NCBI RefSeq assembly: GCF_008000935.1
Contig: NZ_CP042831.1
Coordinates: forward strand, 3,534,001 to 3,598,000
Direction: 5' to 3'
From: Flavobacterium alkalisoli
GTDB taxonomy: Bacteria; Bacteroidota; Bacteroidia; Flavobacteriales; Flavobacteriaceae
Length of the DNA stretch: 64,000 nt
Part shown: positions 1 to 10,369 of the stretch, piece after piece
Numbering within the stretch: the stretch's first letter is position 1
How the letters are laid out: each line of letters begins with the position of its first letter
The notes under the pieces: generated by a model
Seen by the model: only the letters and a program-made list of their open reading frames with translations
Told to the model about the DNA's origin: nothing
The model's database searches: none
Translations under genes and position numbers: made by a program

Positions 1-2
1 TT

Positions 3-1550
3 TATACTCCCATACTACAGGGCTGTTATCCGGATCCAAGCATTACGCGTAAAGGAAATGATTATTACTTGGTAAATTCTTCGTTTGCCATGTTTCCAGG
101 AGTTCCTATTTTTCATTCTACCGACTTGGTAAACTGGAAACAGATAGGACATGTACTGGACAGGGAATCTCAGCTTAAGGTAGAAGATTCACGAATATCC
201 GGCGGGGTATATGCGCCTGATATTAAGTACAATCCTCATAACGATACTTTCTATATGATTACTACAGAGATTGCAGGAGGCATGGGTAATATAGTCGTAA
301 AAACAAAAGAACCTTCTAAAGGCTGGAGTGATCCGTTTAAACTTAATTTTGAAGGAATAGACCCGTCATTATTTTTTGATGATATCGGTAAAGCTTACCT
401 GGTGCATAATGATGCCCCGGATAAAGGCACTGAATTATATGAGGGACATAGGGTAATAAAAATATGGGAATATGATTTGCAAAAAGACCAAGTTGTTCCT
501 AATTCAGATAAAATTATTGTTAACGGCGGAACAGACATTACACAAAAACCAATTTGGATTGAAGGGCCTCATATCTATAAAAAGAATAATAAATATTATC
601 TCATGTGTGCTGAAGGCGGTACAGGCGACTGGCACAGTGAGGTAATTTTTGTAAGCGACAACCCTACAGGTCCCTATCTTCCTGCAAAAAACAACCCTAT
701 ACTTACCCAACGCTATTTCGCAAAAGACAGGACAAACAAAGTAGACTGGGCAGGGCATGCAGATCTTGTGGAAACACCTGACGGAAACTATTATGGAGTA
801 TTTCTTGCTGTTCGCCCTAATGAAAAACAGCGTGTAAATACAGGACGTGAAACATTCATTCTTCCGGTAGATTGGAGCGGAGAATTCCCTGTGTTTGAAA
901 ATGGTCTTGTTCCTTTAAAACCTTTATTAAAATTGCCAAATGGTGTTGAAAATAAAACTGGTAAAACCGGGTTCTTACCTAACGGAAATTTTGGCTTTAC
1001 AGAAAATTTTACCTCTAAAGAGCTAGACTATCGCTGGATTGGCATAAGAGGTCCAAGAGAAAAGTTTATAGTAACGGGAAAGAATGGCTTAAAAATCACA
1101 CCTTTCAAAACTAACATTAAAGCAACTGCTCCTACTTCTACCCTTTTTTACAGGCAACAGCATGCTTATTTTGAAGCAAAAGTAAAACTATCATACAAAC
1201 CCAAATCAGAAAAAGACCTTGCAGGTATTACCTGTTTTCAGAATGAAAAATTTAATTATGTATTTGGGCTTACTAAAAAAGAACAGGATTATTACCTTGT
1301 GCTTGAGAGAACAGAAAATGGAAAATCGACAGTTATTGCCAGTCAAAAAACAGACATAAACAATCCATTATATCTACAGGTAACTACAAAAGGAGATGAT
1401 TATACTTTTAATTACTCTTTTGATGGCAGTAAATTTAATAACCTTGGAGGAGTTGTATCAGGCGATATTCTTTCAACCGATGTTGCCGGAGGATTTACAG
1501 GAAACCTTATTGGTTTATATGCTACAAATTCAAATGATATTTTTCCTTAA
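3..1550 (+). CDS. GH43 family glycoside hydrolase (beta-xylosidase/arabinofuranosidase type), 5' partial
   Basis: The frame is open from the window edge and reads a typical GH43 start (YPDPS followed by DYYLVNSSF) before the first internal start near base 69, so the real start lies upstream. The three expected five-bladed propeller acids are visible: Asp in YPDPS (general base), Asp in APDIKY (pKa modulator) and Glu in IEGPHIY (general acid). The last ~200 residues form the C-terminal beta-sandwich of the xylosidase subfamily, so it probably removes xylose or arabinose from xylo-oligosaccharides. The C-terminus stops right after GLYATNS; family members usually continue with an ADFDxFxY strand, so the last strand may be lost. 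No partner gene lies downstream. Confidence 0.88.
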   Translation, partial: YTPILQGCYPDPSITRKGNDYYLVNSSFAMFPGVPIFHSTDLVNWKQIGHVLDRESQLKVEDSRISGGVYAPDIKYNPHNDTFYMITTEIAGGMGNIVVKTKEPSKGWSDPFKLNFEGIDPSLFFDDIGKAYLVHNDAPDKGTELYEGHRVIKIWEYDLQKDQVVPNSDKIIVNGGTDITQKPIWIEGPHIYKKNNKYYLMCAEGGTGDWHSEVIFVSDNPTGPYLPAKNNPILTQRYFAKDRTNKVDWAGHADLVETPDGNYYGVFLAVRPNEKQRVNTGRETFILPVDWSGEFPVFENGLVPLKPLLKLPNGVENKTGKTGFLPNGNFGFTENFTSKELDYRWIGIRGPREKFIVTGKNGLKITPFKTNIKATAPTSTLFYRQQHAYFEAKVKLSYKPKSEKDLAGITCFQNEKFNYVFGLTKKEQDYYLVLERTENGKSTVIASQKTDINNPLYLQVTTKGDDYTFNYSFDGSKFNNLGGVVSGDILSTDVAGGFTGNLIGLYATNSNDIFP

Positions 1551-1773
1551 GTGATAAATCATGAAAAGTTAATTCCAGTTCCTGACTTTACATTATATTT
1601 TCCAATAGAAACAGTTTTTTTACTTATCAGACAGTTAATTTGCTTATGGTGCTCATCTATTTATAATCTAAGAAAAATAAAATCTTGATTGGAGAGCATT
1701 CAAAATTTTCGAATAAGTATATATACTGAAACAGATGTGTTTCGATTTTTATATAACAAATCCAATAAACAGC

Positions 1774-2020
1774 AACAGGACATCAAAACCGATAAAGTGA
1801 AAACTTCTCCTACACAAAGTAGGTTAATTTCTTTAAATCCTGCATAAAATGGTTTGAAATTTGTCCTGTTGGGGTCACAAGCAAAAATCCCTAAATCGAT
1901 ATGATTTAGGGATTTTTTTATTTGTATAATCTTACATATTTAGAATTATACACTAAGATTTATAAGATTTTACAGCGGGTTTGATGTCCCAAGTAGTTAC
2001 CCCGACAGGATTAAACCGTT
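1774..2020. repeat. Dispersed non-coding repeat, copy 1
   Basis: About 245 bp almost identical to 20,823-21,066; the core is shared with 22,881-22,989. It contains AAATCCTGCATAAAATGGTT, then a GGGGTCACAAGC block, then a terminator hairpin. No reading frame is kept. The rest of the 1551-2246 gap shows nothing recognisable. It may be a mobile-element end, an attachment-site remnant or a small-RNA 3' end. Confidence 0.8.
1883..1919 (+). terminator. Hairpin terminator in repeat copy 1
   Basis: AATCCCTAAATC pairs perfectly with GATTTAGGGATT over a 5-nt loop and is followed by a T run. The copy at 22.9 kb has the stem AATCCCGAAAT/ATTTCGGGATT, a compensated base-pair change that argues for a conserved RNA stem. 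Confidence 0.75.
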
Positions 2021-2246
2021 TAAATACTAAAACTAAATCTGTAAATTTTTATATTATGAAGACTTAAAAAACTCTCAGAGCTGTTGACAGTTTTTCTTTA
2101 AAAGCCCTCAGGAGCAATCGCGGGAGATTCAAAAAGTTTATGTCAATAATTCTAACTCAAAAAATGCCAGTATGAAAACCTCAAACCTGACAAGCTATAT
2201 CTTTTTCATATTTATATAGTTTCCTTTTTAACTATTGGAACTGGCT

Positions 2247-3089
2247 TTATTTCCTCCCCGCCCAGCGCGCAATAATGGTCGGATCCCTATGGTTAAAGAA
2301 GGCACTTTGACGTGTGTCAAGATCAGCTATAGCCTCCATATTCTCCAGGGTGAGTGTAAAATCCCATATATCGTAATTCTCCATAAGCCTTTCCCTGTGC
2401 ACTGACTTCGGTATCACAGCGATACCTCTTTGAATAAGCCAACGCAATGTAACCTGTGCCACGGATTTATTATACCGCCTGCCGATATCCCAGAGCAGTT
2501 CATTAGTAAAAAAATTATTCCGTCCCTCGGCAAAGGAAGCCCAGGATTGTACACGTACCTTCTTATCCTCCAGAAAAAGCTGTTCAGCCTCACGCTGGTA
2601 AAAAGGGTGTACCTCTATCTGATTTACTGCAGGGGGAATTGCATTATGGGAAATAAGGTCGATTGCCCGCTCAGGGTAAAAATTACTAACCCCGATAGCT
2701 CTGATCTTACCTTCCCTGTATAAATCTTCCAGGGCGCGCCAGGAACCGTAATAATCACCAACTGCCTGATGTACCAGATATAGATCCAGATAGTCCAGCT
2801 GCAATTTCTTCATCGAAAGTTCAAAAGCTTTTTTTGTATTGTCATAACCGGTATCACGCACCCATACCTTGGTGGTAATAAAAAGTTCTTCCCTTGGGAC
2901 ACCACTTTTCTTAATGGCACTGCCCACTGCCTGTTCGTTGCCATAGGCCGAGGCGGTATCGATAAGGCGATAGCCCGCTTCAATGGCGGCCAGGACAGTC
3001 GCTTCACATACCGAAGGATCTGTAATCTGGTATACCCCCAGTCCCAGCAGGGGCATAGCTACCCCGTTATTGAGTTCTATTGTCTGCAT
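2247..3089 (-). CDS. Aldo/keto reductase (AKR), copy 1
   Basis: NADPH-dependent aldo/keto reductase of about 280 residues, close to the diketogluconate-reductase/AKR5 type. The catalytic tetrad is complete: Asp44 and Tyr49 in IDTASAYG, Lys74 in TTKVW and His107 in LVHQ. The C-terminal cofactor site IPKSVHRERL is intact. It would reduce small aldehydes or ketones in the cytoplasm. It lies 102 bp downstream of a very similar gene on the same strand, a tandem duplication. The gap carries an 8-bp inverted repeat (ATAAGGGC/GCCCTTAT, about 3125-3155) that may separate the two. The natural substrate cannot be read from the sequence. Confidence 0.93.
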   Translation of the reverse strand: MQTIELNNGVAMPLLGLGVYQITDPSVCEATVLAAIEAGYRLIDTASAYGNEQAVGSAIKKSGVPREELFITTKVWVRDTGYDNTKKAFELSMKKLQLDYLDLYLVHQAVGDYYGSWRALEDLYREGKIRAIGVSNFYPERAIDLISHNAIPPAVNQIEVHPFYQREAEQLFLEDKKVRVQSWASFAEGRNNFFTNELLWDIGRRYNKSVAQVTLRWLIQRGIAVIPKSVHRERLMENYDIWDFTLTLENMEAIADLDTRQSAFFNHRDPTIIARWAGRK

Positions 3090-3191
3090 GCTTCACTTAT
3101 TGTATAGTATTGTTTCCTTCAATGCATAAGGGCAGGGAATGTCCAGCCCTTATACGCTGCTTTGATCCCATCGGGTCCCTTCATCCCCCGA

Positions 3192-4061
<870 letters not shown>

Positions 4062-4081
4062 TTAATTATTATTCTGATTTT

Positions 4082-4891
4082 CTACTGACTGTAGTCGGTA
4101 GAGATATCCTTTACTGACCAGTGGATTACAGCAGGGTGGCAAACAAAATAGCCTTCCACTGTGGGATTAAACCTTTTCTCCAAATCCTGTGCTGACCCTG
4201 ACTGCGATTCCCCAATTCCTGTCCATCCCTGAATCAAGACAAATCTTTTAGGGTCATCGGCATACTGATAAATGTTAGCTTCAAGATTCATCTTCAAATC
4301 TCTGGATTGAGTAATCAGCTCTTTTACCGCAGCGATAAAGGATTGTCTTTTATAGAGAGGAACCTCATACAAGGTAATACCATAGTGTGAAGTTTTCGGA
4401 TTATCTGCCCTTGGCGGTACTGTCGCAGGAATTTCGCAGACTTCCCTTAGTGTAATACCCACTGGCTCCCCAACTACTGATTTTTGTATCACCGCTATGG
4501 CATCCCTGAAATAAGGTTGCCTCTTGTGGTACTCATGAGCAGCTTTACCGGTAAACCTCTCAAACCAGATGGGTGCAGGTGTTCCCTCTTCCGGAATGTA
4601 CAAACTAAAGCACAAATTGCCGGGCTCCTCCCGGGAATGTGCTATGTTCTTTTGTACCGCAGCAAGAAATTCGTCCCAGCAATCCCTTTTTATTTCGCCG
4701 AAAAAACCTATCTCCTGAAAAGTTTCTGTATTTTGAGTATCTGTCGGCAGATCCTTACCATTCATACTATCTCTTTCTTTTTCCGATTTATTACATTCCA
4801 TAATCAGTAAAACGGCTGCGCTAGTAAGCAGAAAACCTGCACCCCGCCTGGCTTTCAAAATTAGTTTGTCATACGCTTTTTGTACTTTCAT
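4082..4891 (-). CDS. Putative lipoprotein with two antibiotic-biosynthesis-monooxygenase (ABM)-like domains
   Basis: The start at 4891 is preferred because the longer frame would run through the putative operator. The N-terminus has basic residues, a hydrophobic stretch and a Cys (LLIMEC), resembling a lipoprotein signal. Residues ~55-145 resemble an ABM/dimeric alpha-beta barrel domain (CWDEFLAAVQKNIAHSREEPG, WFERFTGKAAHEYH). A second, weaker repeat follows (YGITLYEVPLYKRQSFIAAVKE). Such domains act in quinol or small-aromatic oxidation without a metal. The gene lies 52 bp downstream of the TetR gene and shares its operator-like sequence. Confidence 0.7.
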   Translation of the reverse strand: MKVQKAYDKLILKARRGAGFLLTSAAVLLIMECNKSEKERDSMNGKDLPTDTQNTETFQEIGFFGEIKRDCWDEFLAAVQKNIAHSREEPGNLCFSLYIPEEGTPAPIWFERFTGKAAHEYHKRQPYFRDAIAVIQKSVVGEPVGITLREVCEIPATVPPRADNPKTSHYGITLYEVPLYKRQSFIAAVKELITQSRDLKMNLEANIYQYADDPKRFVLIQGWTGIGESQSGSAQDLEKRFNPTVEGYFVCHPAVIHWSVKDISTDYSQ

Positions 4892-4904
4892 AGTAATTTT
4901 TATA

Positions 4905-4925
4905 TTAAACCAATCGTTCCAAAAT
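4905..4925. promoter_or_regulatory. Operator-like site before the ABM gene
   Basis: TTAAACCAATCGTTCCAAAA is nearly the same as the site before the TetR gene (5537-5556). The shared core is TTAAACC-N3-CGTTCCAAA. Its position just upstream of the 4891 start suggests control by the adjacent TetR protein. Confidence 0.6.
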
Positions 4926-4943
4926 AAGAGCAAAAAAAAAAAT

Positions 4944-5516
4944 TTACTCCAATACGCCTGTTAAAATTTCTGCAGTTTGTTTTGTCAATTGAGTATCAGA
5001 AAACAATATCTGTACGTTATATATTGAGGTAAGCCCGGAGACTAAGAAATGTGCTAGCGCGCGGGGCGACTTATCCGATTTCAGACTGCCATCTTTTTTT
5101 GCCGCTGTCAGTAACTTCTCAAAAAGGCTTACCGTTTTTAGTGACTGTGCCGTAAGCATCGAATTAACTTGCCTGTCGACAACAGCCAGTTCGAATACCG
5201 AGTTGGTAAACAGACAATTACCTTCCTTCACTGCCGACTGGAAAACCGAGCGGATAATATTCCTTACAGCCTGCAAGGGCTCAGCACTCAGCTCTGAAGC
5301 AATACGGTACTGCATGTCCTTATCCCGAATATAATCCTCAAGTGATTTTAAAAATAGATCGTGCTTATTGCCATAGGTAAGATACAGGCTGCTACGGTTA
5401 ATTTTCATCGCTTCCACCAGATCACTCATGGATGTGGCATTATAACCCTTTTTCCAAAAAAGGTCTCTAGCGGCTCTTAGCTTTTCGTTATAGTCGAATT
5501 CTTTGTTCCTTGGCAT
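4944..5516 (-). CDS. TetR/AcrR family transcriptional regulator
   Basis: 190 residues, normal for the family. The N-terminal helix-turn-helix is clear (residues ~10-50: EKLRAARDLFWKKGYNATSM, then SDLVEAMKINRSSLYLTYGNKHDLF). The rest is the all-helical ligand and dimer domain. It probably represses itself and the downstream ABM and reductase genes until a small ligand binds. A good Bacteroidota promoter (TTG-N20-TATCTTTG) lies immediately upstream and its spacer holds the putative operator, so autoregulation is likely. Confidence 0.9.
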   Translation of the reverse strand: MPRNKEFDYNEKLRAARDLFWKKGYNATSMSDLVEAMKINRSSLYLTYGNKHDLFLKSLEDYIRDKDMQYRIASELSAEPLQAVRNIIRSVFQSAVKEGNCLFTNSVFELAVVDRQVNSMLTAQSLKTVSLFEKLLTAAKKDGSLKSDKSPRALAHFLVSGLTSIYNVQILFSDTQLTKQTAEILTGVLE

Positions 5517-5523
5517 AACGGTA

Positions 5524-5556
5524 CAAAGATAACATATTAAACCGAACGTTCCAAAT
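5524..5556 (-). promoter_or_regulatory. tetR promoter with overlapping operator
   Basis: On the minus strand TTG (5552-5554) is followed by 20 bp and TATCTTTG (5524-5531), matching the Bacteroidota -33/-7 consensus. The operator-like TTAAACCGAACGTTCCAAAT (5537-5556, + strand) fills the spacer. The same motif recurs at 4905-4925. Confidence 0.7.
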
Positions 5557-5734
5557 AAAAATTTGATTACTATAAAAAGTCTTTTGGAAAAGGTGTCATA
5601 AAAAATACTGTCTTCATATCATAATGCCCCCTAACCTTCCTGGATGCGGGAGCATGAAATCATATGTTCATCTTCTAATAAATTCAGGAAAAATTTCAGG
5701 AAGTAATGCTAAGCATCTGCCTGAAACAAATCAT

Positions 5735-6559
5735 TTATTCAATAATGTGTACTACTCTGTCAGCTTCACACAACCTGAAATAACCTAAAGCATAATTTTC
5801 TGTATCATTCTGATTAACAATATTACCGCGTATATTGGCCGAAGGGGTCGCAAAAGGATTGGAGTCACTGGTATCCAGAATCAGGTTCATATAATTATAG
5901 AATTGCTCTGATACCCCGCGAAGGGTAATCGTAACAGGGACACCCGCACTCAGTTTTTCCTCAATCATCTCATTGCGTATCTCGTTCCCGTCAAAAAACT
6001 CATCATCGGTAAGTTCATACTCGGGATAGGGTAAAACCTCCGTGTTAAACTCGGTAAGGTAAAAATTGCTTTCACCGGGAGGATCATCATAGTAAAAGGC
6101 TAACTCAATATTATCACCCGAAAAATCTTCTACTACCCCCTGTTCCACACTATTTATTGAAGCTACCGGCACAAGGGACTCTGAGGCAGTATAAGTCTGC
6201 CCTTCAGCAATAACAGTAAGAGTATAACCAACATTAATTTCCGGCACAAAAGTATGGCAGATATATACTCCTGCCTGTTCAGATTCCTCAAAAACAAATA
6301 CAGTGCCCTGAGCATTTTCGATATAAACCTGGGCGCCTGACACCTTAGGAGGTGTCGGGTTGTAGTAATCGGTCATACGGCTGATTTTTATAGACTGTGT
6401 ACTTCCGTCTGAACCTTTTTGCCATAGGATTTCAGCATCAATAACAATCTTGTCCTGTCCGGAAGCCAAGTCAACTTCTATGACATCTTCACAGCCAACA
6501 AACGGTAATACAATCAATAATATCAAGTATCTAAGCATATTTATTTTTATGTTTTTCAT
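5735..6559 (-). CDS. DUF4249-type lipoprotein, TonB receptor partner
   Basis: The start at 6559 lies 4 bp after the receptor stop, so the two are co-translated. The N-terminus has a lipobox (LLIVLPFVGC). The DUF4249 signature follows: EDVIEVDL near the mature start, IVIDAEI, and an Ig-like fold with VSGAQVYI and GYTLTV. Proteins of this family are surface or periplasmic lipoproteins always found after a TonB-dependent receptor and probably help to capture its ligand, like SusD for SusC. The ligand is unknown. Intact. Confidence 0.82.
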   Translation of the reverse strand: MKNIKINMLRYLILLIVLPFVGCEDVIEVDLASGQDKIVIDAEILWQKGSDGSTQSIKISRMTDYYNPTPPKVSGAQVYIENAQGTVFVFEESEQAGVYICHTFVPEINVGYTLTVIAEGQTYTASESLVPVASINSVEQGVVEDFSGDNIELAFYYDDPPGESNFYLTEFNTEVLPYPEYELTDDEFFDGNEIRNEMIEEKLSAGVPVTITLRGVSEQFYNYMNLILDTSDSNPFATPSANIRGNIVNQNDTENYALGYFRLCEADRVVHIIE

Positions 6560-6563
6560 AAGG

Positions 6564-9179
6564 CTAAAATTTAAAATTATATGATACACTGGGAATAATG
6601 CCAAAGATGGAGAGGCGTGTGGCCTGATTCATACCGGTGTCTTCATTGGTACCAAACTGTATGGAGGCTGCATTTTTACGGGCATACACATTATAGATAC
6701 TAAATACCCAGTAACTTTGCCACCCTCTTTGTTTATCTGGTTTTGGGGTGTAGGTTGCTGCCAGGTCGAGGTGGTGATAAGCAGGCAATCTGTTTTGGTT
6801 TCTCGCAGGGAAATTAGGTACGTGTATATTTCCAAACTCATAGTATCCGTCGGGGAAAGTGACCGGTCTTCCGGACTGTAAGGTAAAATTCGCACTAAAT
6901 GACCATTTAGGACTCCACTCATAATTCCCTGTAATATTTAGGTTGTGCAACTTATCATAGGGTGATAAATACCACTCCCCATTAGCTATCCCCGGTTCTT
7001 CAGGGGTTCTGCCGGAGGTTTTCTGTTCTGCTTTTGACAGCGTGTAAGCTAGCCATCCGGTCAGCCTGCCGGTATTTTTGCGCAATAGGAGCTCAAGTCC
7101 ATACGACCTTGCCTTACCATTTAGAATCACCCTTTCCATATTATTGTTTCCCAGTATATCAGCACCGTCAATATAATCAACACGATTACGTATTGTCTTG
7201 TAAAACACTTCTGTTTCAAGAGAATATTCCTTATTCTTAAAATTTCGGAAATAACCTAGCGCATATTGATCCAGTAACTGCGGCTCTATAAACGGACCGC
7301 TGGGGGTCCAGATATTCATTGGCAATGGCGACTGCGTATTGGTAAGGATATGAATATACTGTGCCATACGGTTGTAACTGGCCTTAAGAGAGTTATCGTC
7401 ACTTAGAATATAAGACAGGGAAGCACGTGGCTCGAAATTTTCAAAGCCGGCAATCTTTTCACCCCTGCCATAAGATACCGATCCCGTAGGTACAGCTTCC
7501 TGATAAATATCATACAGTGGGTTATACACAACCGCCTTATTGTCTGCATAAGTACTGATTTCCTCAGCCCCATAGCGATAGAACATACTGTAACGAAAAC
7601 CATAACGCAGATTTAACTTTTCGGTTATCTTATGTTCGATATCAAGATAAGCCGCGGGCTCTAAGGCATATTTTTTATCTAACTGCTGGAAATTGAAACT
7701 GGAATCACCTCCCTCCGGTTTTAGGGTTCCCGGATTGAAATCATAATAGGTAGCCTCCACCCCGTAGTTCAGATTGAATTTTTCCGACAGCCTTTGCTGC
7801 CAGTTGTACTTCAGTCCATAGGTCTTGACGGCACTATCCCAGTTAAAATTTTCAGAAGCGATGGAAAGGTTGAATTTATAATCGCTGTAATACAGTGATA
7901 ATCGTGTATCGATAGCCTCCGAAAGCTTATAATTCCAATATATATTGCCCATTGTATTACCGTAGGTGCTTGCAAACCTGTTTCCAATATCAAAGACATC
8001 ATTACCAAGATAGCCTGAAAAATGAAGGCTGCTTTTTTTCCCTACTTTGTAATTGAATCTACCGTTAAGATCATAAAAGCTGGCAGAATTGCTATTGTTA
8101 GCTAATTTTAAAAAGAGGTGGGCATAAGAGGCCCGCCCTGCCAGCATAAAAGAGCCCAGGTCTTTTTTTACCGGTCCCTCTACCATAAGCCTACTGGATA
8201 TAAGACCTATCCCCCCATTGACTTTCAGGCTATCACCACGTCCCTGCTGCTGGTGTACATCTAAAACCGAGGATACCCGCCCTCCAAAAGCCGCCGGAAT
8301 ACCTCCCTTGTATAGGTCAAGGCTCTTTACTGCATCGGCATTGAAAACGGAAAAGAAGCCAAACATGTGCGAATCATTATAGATGGGAGCACCATCCAGC
8401 AAAACTAAGTTCTGGTCCGCTGCCCCGCCCCTCACGTTAAAACCTGAGGACCCCTCCCCGGCGTTAGTAACACCCGGAAGTGTCATAAGTGATTTTATTG
8501 GATCCGGCTCGCCCATAGCAGCAGGTATACGCTTAATCTCCTGCATAGTAAGGCTGTTGATACTCATTTGCGGCTTTCGGATATCTGTAGCCTTATTGTT
8601 TTGGGTGATTACTACTTCCTTCAAATTTTGCATGTCCTCTTCCAAAGTAAAATTCGAAGAGGTATTCCCGGATACCCTTAAAGTCCTCTCAATGTTTTTA
8701 AACCCCAGGTACTGAACAATAATTGTGTAACTTCCTGAGGGTAGCCGTAATATGTATTTACCATTAACATCAGTACTTACGGCAGCCTGTGTTTCTCTGA
8801 TATAGATAGTAGCTCCCGGTAAGGGCCCGCCCGAAACATCTGTAATAGTACCGGTTAAAGTATAATTTTGACTACTCTCGTAATTTGAATGCTGCTTTAC
8901 TGTAATATTATTTCCAATTACAGTAAAATGTAAGGGCAATTGTTTTTCCATACGGGTAAGTAGTTCCTGTACGGTTACGTTTTGTAAACGCAAAGGTTCC
9001 TTCAAATAACGCTGGTCGGTATTGATCTGGTCGGTAAAGGCAAACTTATAGTCTGTCTGTGCCTCTATCTGGTTGAATATTTCCTTTAAGGTAGCTGTTT
9101 GATCCAAAGAAAGGCTTACCTCCTGTGCAAACAGACTTAGGCTTAATACTAAAAAGCATGATGAAAAAATATGCTTCAT
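6564..9179 (-). CDS. TonB-dependent outer-membrane receptor with STN and carboxypeptidase-like domains
   Basis: 871 residues. In order: signal peptide (residues ~1-18), STN domain (~19-95; DQTATLKEIFNQIEAQTDYKF), carboxypeptidase-D regulatory-like domain (~105-190; TGTITDVSGGPLPGATIYIR), plug (~200-310; GFNVRGGAADQNLVLLDGAPI), then a beta-barrel ending in YNFKF. The STN domain is the part that signals to a FecR anti-sigma factor, and FecR and sigma genes lie directly upstream, so this is a transducing importer like FecA. The substrate is not evident. Complete. Confidence 0.93.
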   Translation of the reverse strand: MKHIFSSCFLVLSLSLFAQEVSLSLDQTATLKEIFNQIEAQTDYKFAFTDQINTDQRYLKEPLRLQNVTVQELLTRMEKQLPLHFTVIGNNITVKQHSNYESSQNYTLTGTITDVSGGPLPGATIYIRETQAAVSTDVNGKYILRLPSGSYTIIVQYLGFKNIERTLRVSGNTSSNFTLEEDMQNLKEVVITQNNKATDIRKPQMSINSLTMQEIKRIPAAMGEPDPIKSLMTLPGVTNAGEGSSGFNVRGGAADQNLVLLDGAPIYNDSHMFGFFSVFNADAVKSLDLYKGGIPAAFGGRVSSVLDVHQQQGRGDSLKVNGGIGLISSRLMVEGPVKKDLGSFMLAGRASYAHLFLKLANNSNSASFYDLNGRFNYKVGKKSSLHFSGYLGNDVFDIGNRFASTYGNTMGNIYWNYKLSEAIDTRLSLYYSDYKFNLSIASENFNWDSAVKTYGLKYNWQQRLSEKFNLNYGVEATYYDFNPGTLKPEGGDSSFNFQQLDKKYALEPAAYLDIEHKITEKLNLRYGFRYSMFYRYGAEEISTYADNKAVVYNPLYDIYQEAVPTGSVSYGRGEKIAGFENFEPRASLSYILSDDNSLKASYNRMAQYIHILTNTQSPLPMNIWTPSGPFIEPQLLDQYALGYFRNFKNKEYSLETEVFYKTIRNRVDYIDGADILGNNNMERVILNGKARSYGLELLLRKNTGRLTGWLAYTLSKAEQKTSGRTPEEPGIANGEWYLSPYDKLHNLNITGNYEWSPKWSFSANFTLQSGRPVTFPDGYYEFGNIHVPNFPARNQNRLPAYHHLDLAATYTPKPDKQRGWQSYWVFSIYNVYARKNAASIQFGTNEDTGMNQATRLSIFGIIPSVSYNFKF

Positions 9180-9275
9180 AAATTTTTGTACTTTTGAATA
9201 AATTAAAATAGTGTAATGCTGTTTTATTGCAGAAAGGATGTTTAGTTTCGCGGCTAGGGCATCCTTTTCTTTTGC

Positions 9276-10112
9276 TTACCTGAAAGTGATTTGTTTCAGT
9301 TCTTCATTTACTGTAGGTGTTAGGTTATACATTTGGCCTATAATGGTAAGGATACCTGAGAGTTCTTCCTTTTTATTTATGCGAAGGGTAATCTCTTGGT
9401 TAATATAACCGGCGGGCATTTCCACGCGATATCCGTAATTCTCCTTTATATATTGAATTATTGCACTCATCTTTTCACCGTCAAAATCCCTGAAACGCTC
9501 AAATGCCTTCACATTTACGGTGTTGGTATCATAAGTAAATTCTTCACCCGGTGCCAGTATCCATTTGCTGGCATTATTCGCTACACTCATCTGGACTTTA
9601 CCTTCATAAAGCTGTACGGTAACCGTTCCGGTATCATCTTTAAGGTTAAATGAGGTACCCAGTACCGTGGTGGTGGTTTGCCCGCAGAAAACCCGGAAAG
9701 GATGTTTTTTATCTTTTTGTACCCTAAAAAAAGCAGTACCCTTTATTATGATGTCTCGTCTTTGTGAAAAATCATCCCTGTATTCTATCGTGGCATCAGG
9801 TTCAAGCTCCACTATCGAGTGATCCGGCAATTCCACCTTTTTCATCATACCTGTCGGATTCCCGATAACCGTATAAGCCATACTGCTGCCGTTGCCAGAG
9901 ATATCCGTTAAGGTTAACAATGCGGTCAACGATAAACCAATAACAAGGCAGGCAGCAACTAAATACCTTATTTTATTAGCCCGGCGCCTCTTAGCAGGAA
10001 ATACCTGCCCGGAAAAGTCATTCCAGGAAGCCTCTTTCTTCTCTTTAGGCTGCATTACTGGTTTTTCTTCCCAGACACCCTTTAACTTCTCTTCGATTTC
10101 TTTTTTATCCAT
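9276..10112 (-). CDS. FecR-family anti-sigma factor
   Basis: 278 residues. A cytoplasmic N-terminal domain (~1-65) binds sigma; one membrane segment (~67-90, IRYLVAACLVIGLSLTALLTL) follows; then the periplasmic FecR domain (~100-200, VELPDHSIVELEPDATIEYRDDF, GTAFFRVQKDKKHPFRV, VLGTSFNL) and a C-terminal DUF4974/STN-like domain (~205-278). It relays the state of the TonB receptor to the ECF sigma factor. It lies 96 bp before the receptor and 2 bp after the small upstream gene. Confidence 0.92.
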   Translation of the reverse strand: MDKKEIEEKLKGVWEEKPVMQPKEKKEASWNDFSGQVFPAKRRRANKIRYLVAACLVIGLSLTALLTLTDISGNGSSMAYTVIGNPTGMMKKVELPDHSIVELEPDATIEYRDDFSQRRDIIIKGTAFFRVQKDKKHPFRVFCGQTTTTVLGTSFNLKDDTGTVTVQLYEGKVQMSVANNASKWILAPGEEFTYDTNTVNVKAFERFRDFDGEKMSAIIQYIKENYGYRVEMPAGYINQEITLRINKKEELSGILTIIGQMYNLTPTVNEELKQITFR

Positions 10113-10114
10113 AA

Positions 10115-10324
10115 TTATAGTTTTTGACAGGAAATACCCTGTTTGATAAATACAGAAAGGGCGACCCCTTCTATTTCCCTGTTGGTTTCAATACTGAAAA
10201 TATGGCTGGCGTTTTCCAGCTCAAAACGGATCATCCCATCGGATATGACATGCTGCAATACCTTAGCAAGGTATTGTGCCTGTTCTTCAGTCTCGATATT
10301 TGTTTTGAAGATTTCAAGCCCCAT
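10115..10324 (-). CDS. Small HMA-like/ferredoxin-fold protein
   Basis: 69 residues between the sigma and FecR genes, 2 bp before fecR. The pattern (FKTNI near the start, an amphipathic helix, FELENASHIFSIETN, and a hydrophobic C-terminal strand ending in Cys) matches a common small Bacteroidota family with a heavy-metal-associated-domain-like fold, but without the CxxC metal site. Its role is unknown. Overlapping plus-strand frames are rejected because this one fits the operon direction and spacing. Confidence 0.65.
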   Translation of the reverse strand: MGLEIFKTNIETEEQAQYLAKVLQHVISDGMIRFELENASHIFSIETNREIEGVALSVFIKQGISCQKL

Positions 10325-10369
10325 TAAGGTTGTTATTTACAGATATAACAAACGGGGTAAAAAAAGTTC

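Noticed and set aside
1840..1880. Repeat core as a tRNA 3' end/attachment site
   Set aside because: GGTTTGAAATTTGTCC and GGGGTCAC look a little like a T-arm and acceptor end, but the arms do not pair and no integrase gene is near.
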